NCBI RefSeq assembly: GCF_014905555.1
Contig: NZ_BNGS01000007.1
Location: forward strand, 310,001-374,000
Origin: Streptomyces sp. Y2F8-2
Lineage (GTDB): Bacteria > Actinomycetota > Actinomycetes > Streptomycetales > Streptomycetaceae
Direction of reading: 5' to 3'
DNA length: 64,000 nucleotides
This document shows positions 1 to 8,035 of this stretch, in pieces. How positions within the stretch are numbered: the stretch's first letter is position 1; the number at the start of each line of letters is the position of its first letter. Position numbers and translations under genes: made by a program. Under the pieces are notes generated by a model. It had not been told where the DNA came from. It saw only the letters and a program-made list of their open reading frames with translations, and did not search any database.

Positions 1-286
1 CCGGAGGGCTTCGGTTCGGGTCCGGCTGTCGGTGGAGGCGGACGAAAGGGACGGGTTCGGCAACGAGGCCATGGAAGATGCTCCCTGGAGTGCGACGGCT
101 GTCGGCTTTGCGTCTCCCCCGGACCTTCCCACGGAAGACGCCCGCGGCCAGGGTAGCCCGGAGCACGCCGTACGGTCAGGGGCGTCCACGGGGCGGGACG
201 GGCGAGGCCCCGGATGACCCCCGCGGGGATTTCCATCGAACGGATGGCGACCACCCATTAGCGGGAGGTCGGCAACGACCGGTAGT
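1..286. other. left-edge region without a recognisable gene
   Basis: I see no reading frame with a recognisable product here. Short open frames exist on both strands but resemble no family I know and have no ribosome-binding site. The stretch precedes the gylR promoter and may hold the 5' flank of a neighbouring gene outside the window. Confidence 0.4.
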
Positions 287-303
287 GTTCGGCATTGCCG
301 AAC
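287..303. promoter_or_regulatory. GylR-type operator 1 (upstream of gylR)
   Basis: A 17-bp palindrome GTTCGGCATTGCCGAAC has perfect 8-bp arms around one central base, 52 bp before the gylR start. The same CGGCATTGCCG core recurs at 1173-1193 and, slightly degenerate, at 1363-1378. IclR-family regulators usually autoregulate from such a site, so this is probably the GylR autoregulatory operator. Binding is inferred. Confidence 0.7.
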
Positions 304-354
304 GGCGTGTACGTACTCAGCCGACGGCCGAAGTGGACGGAGGGCAGGACGGCG

Positions 355-1119
355 ATGGCACGGAACATCCAGTCGCTCGAACGGGCGGCCGCGATGCTGC
401 GGCTGCTCGCGGGCGGCGAGCGACGGCTCGGCCTGTCGGACATCGCCTCATCCCTGGGCCTCGCCAAGGGCACGGCCCACGGCATACTCCGCACACTCCA
501 GCAGGAGGGGTTCGTCGAGCAGGACACGGCCTCCGGCCGCTACCAGCTCGGGGCGGAGCTGCTGCGCCTGGGGACCACCTACCTGGACGTGCACGAGCTG
601 CGGGCGCGCGCCCTGGTGTGGACGGACGACCTGGCCCGCTCCAGCGGGGAGAGCGTCTACCTCGGGGTCCTGCACCAGCAGGGTGTCCTGATCGTGCACC
701 ACGTGTTCCGGCCCGACGACAGTCGGCAGGTCCTGGAGATCGGGGCCATGCAGCCGCTGCACTCCACGGCCCTGGGCAAGGTGCTGTCGGCGTACGACCC
801 GGTCGCGCACAGCGAGGCGCTGGAGGCCGACCGCAAAGCGTTCACCGACCGGACCGTGTGCGACCTGGACGACTTCGAGCACGTCCTCGACCTCACCCGG
901 GCGCGCGGGTACGCGGCCGACGTCGAGGAGACGTGGACCGGGGTGGCCTCGGTCGCCGCACCCATCCACGACCGGCGGCGGATGCCGGTGGGCGCCGTGG
1001 GCATCACCGGCGCCGTGGAGCGCGTGTGCCGGGACGGGGAGCTGCGCGCTGAGCTGATCGCGGCGGTGCGTGACTGCGCCCGCGCGGTGTCGCGTGACCT
1101 GGGCGCCGGACGCTTCTGA
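355..1119 (+). CDS. gylR: IclR-family transcriptional regulator of the glycerol operon (GylR)
   Basis: A 254-residue IclR-family regulator with an N-terminal winged helix-turn-helix (roughly residues 8-65, recognition segment LGLAKGTAHGILRTLQ) and a C-terminal effector-binding domain. The sequence closely matches what I remember of Streptomyces GylR, the repressor of glycerol catabolism. The ATG at 355 is preferred because a purine-rich GGAGGG lies just upstream; an in-frame ATG at 295 falls inside the operator palindrome and would add 20 unlikely residues. It lies directly upstream of glpF-glpK-glpD on the same strand, as in S. coelicolor gylR-gylCABX. In that system it represses itself and the operon and is relieved by glycerol-3-phosphate. 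Confidence 0.93.
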   Translation: MARNIQSLERAAAMLRLLAGGERRLGLSDIASSLGLAKGTAHGILRTLQQEGFVEQDTASGRYQLGAELLRLGTTYLDVHELRARALVWTDDLARSSGESVYLGVLHQQGVLIVHHVFRPDDSRQVLEIGAMQPLHSTALGKVLSAYDPVAHSEALEADRKAFTDRTVCDLDDFEHVLDLTRARGYAADVEETWTGVASVAAPIHDRRRMPVGAVGITGAVERVCRDGELRAELIAAVRDCARAVSRDLGAGRF

Positions 1120-1172
1120 GCCCTGCGGCCACCACGGGTCCCGCCCTCCCGGAATCGCGCAGTCCCGAGAAC

Positions 1173-1193
1173 CGGTACGGCATTGCCGTACCG
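1173..1193. promoter_or_regulatory. GylR-like palindrome 2 (gylR-glpF intergenic)
   Basis: A 21-bp perfect palindrome with 10-bp arms (CGGTACGGCA and its complement) around one base. It contains the same GGCATTGCC core as the gylR operator. It sits 54 bp after the gylR stop and about 330 bp before glpF, so it could be an upstream auxiliary operator, or double as a transcript hairpin for gylR. The shared core favours a GylR site. Confidence 0.55.
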
Positions 1194-1321
1194 GGCCTTC
1201 GGCCTGCCCGCGTCCGGGAGCGGCCGCCACGAAACGTGCCTGTTCGCACGCGATGCGCACGCATCGAAGGGGCGTGGGCGGATGTCGATCAGTAACGATC
1301 CCGCTTCGTGCAACAGGACTC

Positions 1322-1403
1322 TTGACGACCCTGCGAACAGGAAGCAAGACTCCCGTCCATCGGTCGGCATTGTCGAACACCTACCGGCAATAAGCGCTAG
1401 AGT
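1322..1403 (+). promoter_or_regulatory. gyl (glpF) promoter region with GylR operator 3
   Basis: The region contains a TTGACG hexamer at 1322-1327 with an AAGACT-like -10 at 1346-1351 (18-bp spacing), the operator-like GTCGGCATTGTCGAAC at 1363-1378, and a second -10-like TAGAGT at 1398-1403. The operator lies just downstream of the first candidate promoter and upstream of the second, consistent with repression by GylR. Transcription starts are inferred. Confidence 0.5.
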
Positions 1404-1506
1404 GTGACAACGCCACGGGCCGGCATCGCTCTCACCCCCGAGGGCGCGGACCACCGGAGGGACCCGGGGTTCGCCTTCCCCTGGACGAAGGACAAAGGAG
1501 TCGCGG

Positions 1507-2301
1507 GTGTCCAGCTCCGACATCTTCATCGGCGAGACCATCGGTACCGCCATACTCATCCTGCTCGGCGGCGGCGTGTGCGCCGCCGTGACACTGAAGG
1601 CCTCCAAGGCCCGTAACGCCGGTTGGCTCGCCATCACGTTCGGGTGGGGTTTCGCCGTTCTGACGGCGGTCTACACCTCCGCACCGCTCTCCGGTGCCCA
1701 CCTGAACCCGGCCGTGACCCTCGCACTCGCCATCAAGACCGGCGACTGGAGCAACCTCCCGGTCTACTGGGCAGGACAGCTGCTCGGTGCGATGATCGGT
1801 GCGACGCTGGTGTGGGTCGCCTACGCGGGCCAGTTCCAGGCCCACCTCACCGACAAGGAGATCGTGGGCGGGCCGGGCGCGCAGGCCACCACCGCGAAGG
1901 CGGTCGAGGCCCAGGAAAAGGGCGCCGGCCCCGTGCTCGGCGTCTTCTCCACCGGCCCGGAGATCCGGAACACGGTGCAGAACCTCGCCACGGAGATCAT
2001 CGGCACGATCGTGCTGGTGCTCGCGGTCCTCACGCAGGGCCTCAATGACAAGGGCAACGGTCTGGGCACCCTGGGCGCCCTGATCACCTCGCTGGTCGTG
2101 GTCTCGATCGGCCTCTCCCTGGGCGGACCGACGGGCTACGCGATCAACCCGGCCCGTGACCTCGGTCCGCGTATCGTGCACGCCCTCCTCCCCCTGCCCA
2201 ACAAGGGCGGCTCCGACTGGGGCTACGCCTGGATCCCGGTCGTCGGTCCACTGATCGGCGCGGCGATCGCCGCAGGCATCTACAACGTCGCTTTTGCTTG
2301 A
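1507..2301 (+). CDS. glpF: glycerol uptake facilitator (MIP family)
   Basis: A 264-residue major intrinsic protein with six predicted membrane helices. The two signature loops are present: NPA at about residues 67-69 and NPARDLG at about 214-220. The aspartate after the second NPAR is typical of glycerol facilitators rather than strict water channels. Compared with E. coli GlpF it has an extended hydrophilic loop after the third helix (about residues 110-150). The start is GTG at 1507 with AAGGAG seven bases upstream. First gene of the glpF-glpK-glpD operon (gylC in older Streptomyces naming); it admits glycerol by facilitated diffusion and GlpK then traps it by phosphorylation. Confidence 0.93.
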   Translation: MSSSDIFIGETIGTAILILLGGGVCAAVTLKASKARNAGWLAITFGWGFAVLTAVYTSAPLSGAHLNPAVTLALAIKTGDWSNLPVYWAGQLLGAMIGATLVWVAYAGQFQAHLTDKEIVGGPGAQATTAKAVEAQEKGAGPVLGVFSTGPEIRNTVQNLATEIIGTIVLVLAVLTQGLNDKGNGLGTLGALITSLVVVSIGLSLGGPTGYAINPARDLGPRIVHALLPLPNKGGSDWGYAWIPVVGPLIGAAIAAGIYNVAFA

Positions 2302-2387
2302 GATCGAGTGAGCTGTACAAGGCTCCGCACATCAGCACCGCGCCGTAAAGACAGCCCCTTTTAACCATGGAACTCCAGGAGCACACC

Positions 2388-3926
2388 GTGACCGACGCAC
2401 ACACCGCCGGCCCCTTCATCGCCGCCATCGACCAGGGCACGACCTCTTCGCGCTGCATCATCTTCGACCGGGACGGCCGGATCGTCTCCGTCGACCAGAA
2501 GGAGCACGAGCAGATCTTCCCGAAGCCGGGCTGGGTGGAGCACAACGCCTCCGAGATCTGGACCAACGTCCAGGAGGTCGTGGCCGGAGCCGTCGAGAAG
2601 GCCGGCATCACCAGAGACGACATCAAGGCCATCGGCATCACCAACCAGCGCGAGACCACCGTGCTGTGGGACAAGAACACCGGTGAGCCCGTCCACAACG
2701 CCATCGTCTGGCAGGACACCCGCACCGACGCGCTCTGCAAGGAGCTCGGCCGCAACGTGGGCCAGGACCGCTTCCGCCGCGAGACCGGCCTGCCGCTGGC
2801 CTCGTACTTCGCGGGTCCCAAGGCCCGCTGGCTGCTCGACAACGTCGAGGGCCTGCGCGAGCGTGCCGAGGCCGGCGACATCCTCTTCGGCACCATGGAC
2901 ACCTGGGTCATCTGGAACCTGACCGGTGGTGTCGACGGGGGCCGCCACGTCACCGACGTGACCAACGCCTCCCGCACCCTGCTGATGAACCTGCACACCA
3001 TGCAGTGGGACGACAAGATCGCCGAGTCCATCGGCGTCCCGCTCGCGATGCTGCCCGAGATCCGCTCCTCCGCCGAGGTCTACGGCGAGATCACGGGCGG
3101 ACGCCTCGGCGAGCTGCTCGGCGGCATCCCGGTGGCCTCCGCGCTCGGCGACCAGCAGGCGGCCCTGTTCGGCCAGACCTGCTTCTCCGAGGGCGAGACC
3201 AAGTCGACCTACGGCACCGGCACCTTCATGGTGATGAACACCGGTGACAAGATCATCAACTCCTACTCGGGCCTGCTGACCACGGTCGGCTACCAGATCG
3301 GTGACGACAAGCCGGTCTACGCCCTGGAGGGCTCGATCGCCGTCACCGGCTCCCTGGTGCAGTGGATGCGGGACCAGATGGGCCTGATCAAGACCGCCGC
3401 CGAGATCGAGACCCTCGCGCTCTCGGTCGAGGACAACGGCGGCGCCTACTTCGTACCGGCCTTCTCCGGTCTGTTCGCCCCGTACTGGCGCTCCGACGCC
3501 CGCGGTGTGATCGCCGGTCTGACCCGGTACGTCACCAAGGCGCACCTCGCGCGCGCCGTCCTGGAGGCCACCGCCTGGCAGACGCGGGAGATCGCCGACG
3601 CCATGACCAAGGACTCGGGTGTCGAGCTGGCGACCCTCAAGGTCGACGGCGGCATGACCTCCAACAACCTGCTGATGCAGACGCTCTCGGACGTCCTGGA
3701 CGCGCCGGTGGTGCGCCCGATGGTCGCCGAGACCACCTGCCTCGGCGCCGCCTACGCCGCCGGCCTGGCCGTCGGCTTCTGGACCAGCACCGACGACCTG
3801 CGCGCCAACTGGCGGCGGGCCGCCGAGTGGACGCCCCACATGGACGCGGAGACCCGCGACCGTGAGTACAAGAACTGGCTCAAGGCCGTCGAGCGGACCA
3901 TGGGCTGGATCGAGCACGAGGAGTAA
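2388..3926 (+). CDS. glpK: glycerol kinase
   Basis: A 512-residue FGGY-family kinase that phosphorylates glycerol to sn-glycerol-3-phosphate with ATP. The N-terminal phosphate-binding loop DQGTTSSR (residues 15-22), the AIVWQDTRT segment and the C-terminal DGGMTSNNLLMQ motif are all intact and the length is normal. I choose GTG at 2388 because AGGAG ends six bases upstream; the in-frame ATG at 2367 lacks a ribosome-binding site. It follows glpF by 86 bp and precedes glpD by six bases, so all three are probably cotranscribed and glycerol-inducible through GylR. Confidence 0.95.
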   Translation: MTDAHTAGPFIAAIDQGTTSSRCIIFDRDGRIVSVDQKEHEQIFPKPGWVEHNASEIWTNVQEVVAGAVEKAGITRDDIKAIGITNQRETTVLWDKNTGEPVHNAIVWQDTRTDALCKELGRNVGQDRFRRETGLPLASYFAGPKARWLLDNVEGLRERAEAGDILFGTMDTWVIWNLTGGVDGGRHVTDVTNASRTLLMNLHTMQWDDKIAESIGVPLAMLPEIRSSAEVYGEITGGRLGELLGGIPVASALGDQQAALFGQTCFSEGETKSTYGTGTFMVMNTGDKIINSYSGLLTTVGYQIGDDKPVYALEGSIAVTGSLVQWMRDQMGLIKTAAEIETLALSVEDNGGAYFVPAFSGLFAPYWRSDARGVIAGLTRYVTKAHLARAVLEATAWQTREIADAMTKDSGVELATLKVDGGMTSNNLLMQTLSDVLDAPVVRPMVAETTCLGAAYAAGLAVGFWTSTDDLRANWRRAAEWTPHMDAETRDREYKNWLKAVERTMGWIEHEE

Positions 3927-3932
3927 TTCACG

Positions 3933-5540
3933 ATGACCACCCTGCAGAGTGTTCCGGCTCTGGGGACCCACCCGGCCTACGGCTCCAACCCGAGCCGTGC
4001 CGAGACCCGCGAGCAGTTGTCCAGGGCGACCTACGACCTCCTGGTGATCGGCGGCGGGATCCTGGGCATCTCCACGGCCTGGCATGCCGCGCAGTCGGGC
4101 CTCAGGGTGGCGCTGGTGGACGCCGGCGACTTCGCCGGCGCCACCTCCTCCGCCTCCTCCAAGCTGCTCCACGGCGGTCTGCGCTACCTGCAGACCGGTG
4201 CGGTGAAGCTGGTGGCGGAGAACCACTTCGAGCGCCGTGCGGTCTCCCGTCAGGTGGCCCCCCACCTGGCGAACCCGCTCACGTTCTACCTCCCCGTGTA
4301 CAAGGGCGGGCCGCACGGCGCGGCGAAGCTCGGGGCGGGCGTGTTCGCCTACTCCGCGCTGTCGGCGTTCGGCGACGGCATAGGTCACCTGCTGTCGCCG
4401 GCCAAGGCGGCACAGGACGTGCCGGAGCTGCGCACCGAGAACCTCAAGGCCGTGGCCGTGTACGGCGACGACCAGATGAACGACGCGCGCATGGCGCTGA
4501 TGACGGTCCGCGCGGCCGTCGACGCGGGCGCCGTCGTCCTCAACCACGCCGAGGTCACCGGCCTGAGGTTCACCAAGGGCCGGGTCACCGGCGCCGAGCT
4601 GCGCGACCGGGTCTCGGGCGAGGAGTTCGGCGTGGACGCGCGGCTGGTGCTGAACGCGACCGGGCCGTGGGTCGACCACCTGCGCCGTATGGAGGACCCG
4701 AACGCGGCGCCGTCCATCCGGCTGTCCAAGGGCGTGCACCTGGTCCTCAAGCGCACCTCCCCCTGGAAGGCGGCGCTGGCGACCCCGATCGACAAGTACC
4801 GCATCACCTTCGCCCTCCCGTGGGAGGACATGCTGCTGCTCGGCACGACCGACGAGGAGTACGAGGGCGACCCGGCCGAGGTGGCGGTCAACGAGAAGGA
4901 CATCGCCCAGATCCTGGACGAGGCCGCCTTCTCCGTCCGCGACCAGCAGCTGCGGCGGGAGCTGATCACCTACTCGTTCGCCGGCCTCAGGGTGCTGCCG
5001 GGCGGTCCCGGCGACACCGCCAAGGCCAAGCGGGAGACCGTGGTGACCGAGGGCAAGGGCGGCATGCTGTCCGTCGCGGGCGGCAAGTGGACGACGTTCC
5101 GGCACATCGGCCGTACGGTCATGCAGAAGCTGGAGTCGCTGCCGGGTCACCCGCTGGGCGACGACTTCGAGCCGATCTCCTCGCTGCCGAAGAAGCTGCC
5201 GCTGCCGGGCATCGCCAACCCGCGCGCGGTTGCGCACCGGCTCGTCGTGGACGGCCCGGCGCCCGGCCCGCGCATGGCGCCCGACACGGCCAAGCACCTG
5301 GCGACCCACTACGGTTCGCTGGCCTTCGACATCGCCCGGCTGGCCAACGACAATCCGGAGCTGGGCGAGCGCGTCCACCCGGACGCCCCGGAGATCTGGG
5401 CGCAGGTCGTCTATGCCCGGGACCACGAGTGGGCCGAGACGGTGGACGACGTGCTGCGCCGCCGCACCACCCTGACGATCCGCGGCCTGGCCACGGACGA
5501 GGTGCGCGGCAAGGTGCAGGACCTGCTGGACAAGAAGTAG
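3933..5540 (+). CDS. glpD: glycerol-3-phosphate dehydrogenase, FAD-dependent
   Basis: A 535-residue membrane-associated flavoprotein that oxidises glycerol-3-phosphate to dihydroxyacetone phosphate and passes electrons to the quinone pool. The N-terminal dinucleotide motif GGGILG is at residues 40-45. The family-typical SSKLLHGGLRYL segment follows, and the GGKWTTFR motif near residue 380 is intact. The C-terminal GlpD/GlpO domain is present. The gene starts six bases after the glpK stop and ends the operon. A long intergenic hairpin element (5556-5645) and a terminator follow it. Confidence 0.95.
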   Translation: MTTLQSVPALGTHPAYGSNPSRAETREQLSRATYDLLVIGGGILGISTAWHAAQSGLRVALVDAGDFAGATSSASSKLLHGGLRYLQTGAVKLVAENHFERRAVSRQVAPHLANPLTFYLPVYKGGPHGAAKLGAGVFAYSALSAFGDGIGHLLSPAKAAQDVPELRTENLKAVAVYGDDQMNDARMALMTVRAAVDAGAVVLNHAEVTGLRFTKGRVTGAELRDRVSGEEFGVDARLVLNATGPWVDHLRRMEDPNAAPSIRLSKGVHLVLKRTSPWKAALATPIDKYRITFALPWEDMLLLGTTDEEYEGDPAEVAVNEKDIAQILDEAAFSVRDQQLRRELITYSFAGLRVLPGGPGDTAKAKRETVVTEGKGGMLSVAGGKWTTFRHIGRTVMQKLESLPGHPLGDDFEPISSLPKKLPLPGIANPRAVAHRLVVDGPAPGPRMAPDTAKHLATHYGSLAFDIARLANDNPELGERVHPDAPEIWAQVVYARDHEWAETVDDVLRRRTTLTIRGLATDEVRGKVQDLLDKK

Positions 5541-5555
5541 GTCTGAAGCAGGTCC

Positions 5556-5645
5556 AGGGTCTTTCGTTCGGATCAGGCCGGATCAGGGAGCGGGGCGGTG
5601 CGTGCCCGGCCCCGCGAGCCCGGCGTGATCCGAACGAGAGGCCCT
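5556..5645. repeat. long-stem intergenic palindromic element
   Basis: Two 20-base arms (5556-5575 and 5626-5645) pair over their whole length, with two G-U wobbles on the plus-strand RNA. The 50-base loop has its own G/C-rich hairpin potential. The arm cores are TTCGTTCGGATCA and TGATCCGAACGA. I remember similar TTCGTT-GGATCA arms as recurrent intergenic repeats in Streptomyces genomes, but cannot confirm copy number here. It lies directly after glpD and may also act as a transcript-end structure. Confidence 0.6.
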
Positions 5646-5675
5646 TGGTCAGGACCCACCGGGTCCCACACAGCG

Positions 5676-5705
5676 AGGGGCGGCTTCCCGCACGGAGCCG
5701 CCCCT
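5676..5705 (+). terminator. probable rho-independent terminator after the glp operon
   Basis: A perfect 10-bp stem (AGGGGCGGCT with AGCCGCCCCT) closes a 10-base loop and is followed by TTTCG. It lies 136 bp after glpD and 89 bp before the next gene, suiting an end for glp transcription. Confidence 0.65.
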
Positions 5706-5793
5706 TTCGTGTGCGCGCTTCCGGTGCGCGACTGCTGTGCGCGACTCCGGGGTGCGTACGGTGTTCGTACATCCGTACCACTGGAGTCGCCGC

Positions 5794-6555
5794 ATGACGC
5801 AGGAGCTGTCCCCCATCGCCCGCATCCGACGCACCGGGTTGCCGCCGTACGCCGTGGTCGTGGGCGACCCGGCGCGCGCGGCGACCGTCGCCGCGCTGCT
5901 GGAGGGGGCCGAGGAGGTCTCCTACCACCGCGAGTACCGGGTGTTCACCGGGAGCTGGAAGGGCCTGCCGGTCACGGTCGCCTCGCACGGGGTGGGTGCG
6001 CCGGGCGCGGTCCTGCTGTTCCAGGAGCTGGCGGACGCAGGGATCCACACCGTCCTGCGGTTCGGCACGGCGGGCGCGATGAGGCCAAAGATCGGAGACG
6101 GCGACCTGGTGATCGCGGAGGCGGCCGTGCGCGACGACGGGGTCACCCAGCAGTTGCTGCCGCCGGAGTACCCGGCGGTGGCCGCGCCCGAGGCGGTCTT
6201 CGCCCTCCAGCGCGCGGCGCGCGAGGCGGGGGTGCCGCACCACCGGGGGATCGTCTGGACGAGGGCGGCGTTCCAGCCGGGCCTGATCCCGCTCGACGCC
6301 TATGACAGGGCGGGTCTGGTGGCGATCGAGATGGAGCTGTCCGCGCTGCTGGTGACCGCCTCGCTGCGCGGGCTGGTCGCGGGCGGGGTGCTCGTGGTGG
6401 ACGGCGTCAACGCCGACGAACTCGTCGACGAGGCGTCCCCCTTCTCGGCGGGCGCCTACGACCCGCACCGCGAGGTCGTCGCCCGGGGCGTGGAGCGCGG
6501 CGCGGTGGTCTCGCTGGAGGCGCTGCGACTGCTGGCGGAGGGGCGGGCGGGATGA
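5794..6555 (+). CDS. nucleoside phosphorylase (PNP/UDP family)
   Basis: A 253-residue member of phosphorylase family 1 (uridine, purine and 5'-methylthioadenosine phosphorylases). The phosphate-binding GDPARA segment (about residues 27-32), the RFGTAGAM segment near residue 90 and the family signature AIEMELSALL are visible. These trimeric or hexameric cytosolic enzymes split nucleosides with phosphate to give a base and ribose-1-phosphate. GGAG is placed before the ATG at 5794; the in-frame ATG at 5737 has none. The stop overlaps the start of the next gene (ATGA), so the pair is translationally coupled. Whether the substrate is uridine, a purine nucleoside or a deaminated thio- or deoxynucleoside cannot be read from sequence. 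Confidence 0.8.
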   Translation: MTQELSPIARIRRTGLPPYAVVVGDPARAATVAALLEGAEEVSYHREYRVFTGSWKGLPVTVASHGVGAPGAVLLFQELADAGIHTVLRFGTAGAMRPKIGDGDLVIAEAAVRDDGVTQQLLPPEYPAVAAPEAVFALQRAAREAGVPHHRGIVWTRAAFQPGLIPLDAYDRAGLVAIEMELSALLVTASLRGLVAGGVLVVDGVNADELVDEASPFSAGAYDPHREVVARGVERGAVVSLEALRLLAEGRAG

Positions 6556-7853
6556 GCGAGCCCGTGGATCTGCTGGTGCACGGCGGTGACGTCCTGACGG
6601 TCGACGACGCCGGAAGCGTGGTCCGGGAGGGAGCCGTCGCCGTCCGGGACGGGGAGATCATCGCGGTCGGGCCCGCCGGGGAGCTGCGGGCCCGGTACGC
6701 GGCGGAGGAGGAGATCGACGCCGGGGGCTGTCTGGTCCTGCCGGGCCTGGTCAACGCCCATACGCACCTGGCGATGACGCTGCTGCGGGGCAGCGCCGAC
6801 GACGTCACCCTGCAGGGCTTCCTGGAGCGCGTGCTGCGCCGGGAGGCCGAGCTGCTGTCGCCGGAACACGTGGCGGCGGGGGTGCGGGCGGCCGTCGCCG
6901 AGAGCGTACGGGCCGGGGTGACCTCGGCGCTCGACATGTACTGGTTCCACGAGGCGGCCGAGCGAGTGGCGCAGGAGGCGGGCTGGCGGCTGCTGGCCGG
7001 GCCCACCTTCATGGACGTCGCGGGCTCCCCGGACGGCAGGGCCTACGGGGAGCGCATGGAGTGGGCGCGCCGGGACCTGGCGGCGCGCAGCGGGGAGCGG
7101 CCGGGGTTCCGGCCGGTCGTGTTCGCGCACTCCGCCTACACCGTGAGCCCGGATCAGCTGACCGGGATCGCCGCGCTGGCGCGGGAGTTCGGGGCGCTGC
7201 TGCACCTGCACGCCGCGGAGAACGCGACGGAGGTCGCCACCGTCGAGGCGCGGTACGGCAGGCGGCCGGTGGAGCTGCTGGACTCGCTCGGTGTGCTCGG
7301 CCCCGATGTGCTGCTCGCACACGCCGTCGATCTGACCGGCCCGGAGATCGCCGCGCTGGCCGGAAGCGGGACGGCGGTCGCGCACTGTCCGGTGTCCAAC
7401 CTCAAGCTGGGCTGCGGGATCGCGCCGGTGCCGCGGCTGCTGGACGCGGGTGTGACCGTCGGGCTCGGCACGGACGGGGCGGTCAGCTCCAACACGCTGG
7501 ACGTGTTCGACGCGATGCGGCAGGCGGCACTGGTGCACAAGGCGGCCGGTGACCCCACCGCGGTGGATGCCGAACAGGCGGTGCGGATGGCGACGATCGA
7601 GGGCGCCCGCGCGCTGGGGCTCGGGGATCGGCTGGGCTCACTGGAGGCAGGCAAGCGGGCCGACCTGCTCGTGCTCGACCTCGGCCGGCCGCATCTGCGT
7701 CCCCGGCACGACGTGTGGTCCACGCTCGCGTACGCGGCGCACTCCGCGGATGTGCGGGACACGGTCGTCGACGGGCGGATCCTGATGCGGGACCGGGTGC
7801 TGACAACGCTCGACGAGGCGGCGGCGCTGGCGGAGCTGGAGGCGGTGGGCTGA
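6552..7853 (+). CDS. amidohydrolase, S-adenosylhomocysteine/5'-methylthioadenosine deaminase-like
   Basis: A 433-residue amidohydrolase of the TrzN/AtzA/MtaD/SsnA group. The metal-binding HTH is in GLVNAHTHLAM (about residue 70), a conserved His in LLHLHAAEN (about 220), another in LLAHAVDL (about 260), and the catalytic Asp in LGTDGAVSSN (about 310). These enzymes hydrolytically deaminate nucleosides or nucleobases such as SAH, MTA, 5'-deoxyadenosine or guanine. The start overlaps the stop of the phosphorylase gene by four bases, so the two products probably act in sequence on one nucleoside, deamination then phosphorolysis. The exact substrate is unknown; chlorohydrolase in databases would be a poor name. 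Confidence 0.75.
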   Translation: MSEPVDLLVHGGDVLTVDDAGSVVREGAVAVRDGEIIAVGPAGELRARYAAEEEIDAGGCLVLPGLVNAHTHLAMTLLRGSADDVTLQGFLERVLRREAELLSPEHVAAGVRAAVAESVRAGVTSALDMYWFHEAAERVAQEAGWRLLAGPTFMDVAGSPDGRAYGERMEWARRDLAARSGERPGFRPVVFAHSAYTVSPDQLTGIAALAREFGALLHLHAAENATEVATVEARYGRRPVELLDSLGVLGPDVLLAHAVDLTGPEIAALAGSGTAVAHCPVSNLKLGCGIAPVPRLLDAGVTVGLGTDGAVSSNTLDVFDAMRQAALVHKAAGDPTAVDAEQAVRMATIEGARALGLGDRLGSLEAGKRADLLVLDLGRPHLRPRHDVWSTLAYAAHSADVRDTVVDGRILMRDRVLTTLDEAAALAELEAVG

Positions 7854-7860
7854 GCGTCCG

Positions 7861-7927
7861 CGGAGAGCCCACGGAGAGCCGCGGAGAGCCCCCGGCGGGC
7901 GGCCCACGGCGAGCGGCCCACGGCGAG
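7861..7927. repeat. short tandem repeats between amidohydrolase and regulator genes
   Basis: CGGAGAGCC occurs at 7861-7869, 7872-7880 and 7882-7890, then the 14-mer CGGCCCACGGCGAG is tandemly duplicated at 7900-7913 and 7914-7927. The array starts just after the amidohydrolase stop. No function is evident. Confidence 0.75.
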
Positions 7928-7988
7928 CGGCTTCCTGTGTTTCCCGGGGTGACATGGGAAATCCTGGTTCCGTTCGGCCCTTGGACCC

Positions 7989-8016
7989 CATAATGACGCC
8001 GAGACATCGGATGTCT
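7989..8016 (+). promoter_or_regulatory. -10 element and operator of the FadR-type regulator
   Basis: CATAAT at 7989-7994 is a five-of-six match to the -10 consensus. A perfect inverted repeat AGACAT-CGG-ATGTCT follows at 8002-8016, between it and the ribosome-binding site. This is a classic autorepressor arrangement for the GntR-family gene starting at 8036. No good -35 is visible. Confidence 0.5.
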
Positions 8017-8035
8017 GAGCACCTGGAGGCACGTC

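Noticed and set aside
1..354. Cobalamin or SAM riboswitch upstream of gylR
   Set aside because: I looked for a B12-box or SAM-type core and saw none; the region has only the GylR palindrome.
2361..5426. 1021-codon open frame on the minus strand across glpK and glpD
   Set aside because: It is the antisense shadow of two clearly functional genes; its composition (Arg/Gly/His/Val-rich) is typical of GC-rich shadow frames and matches no family.
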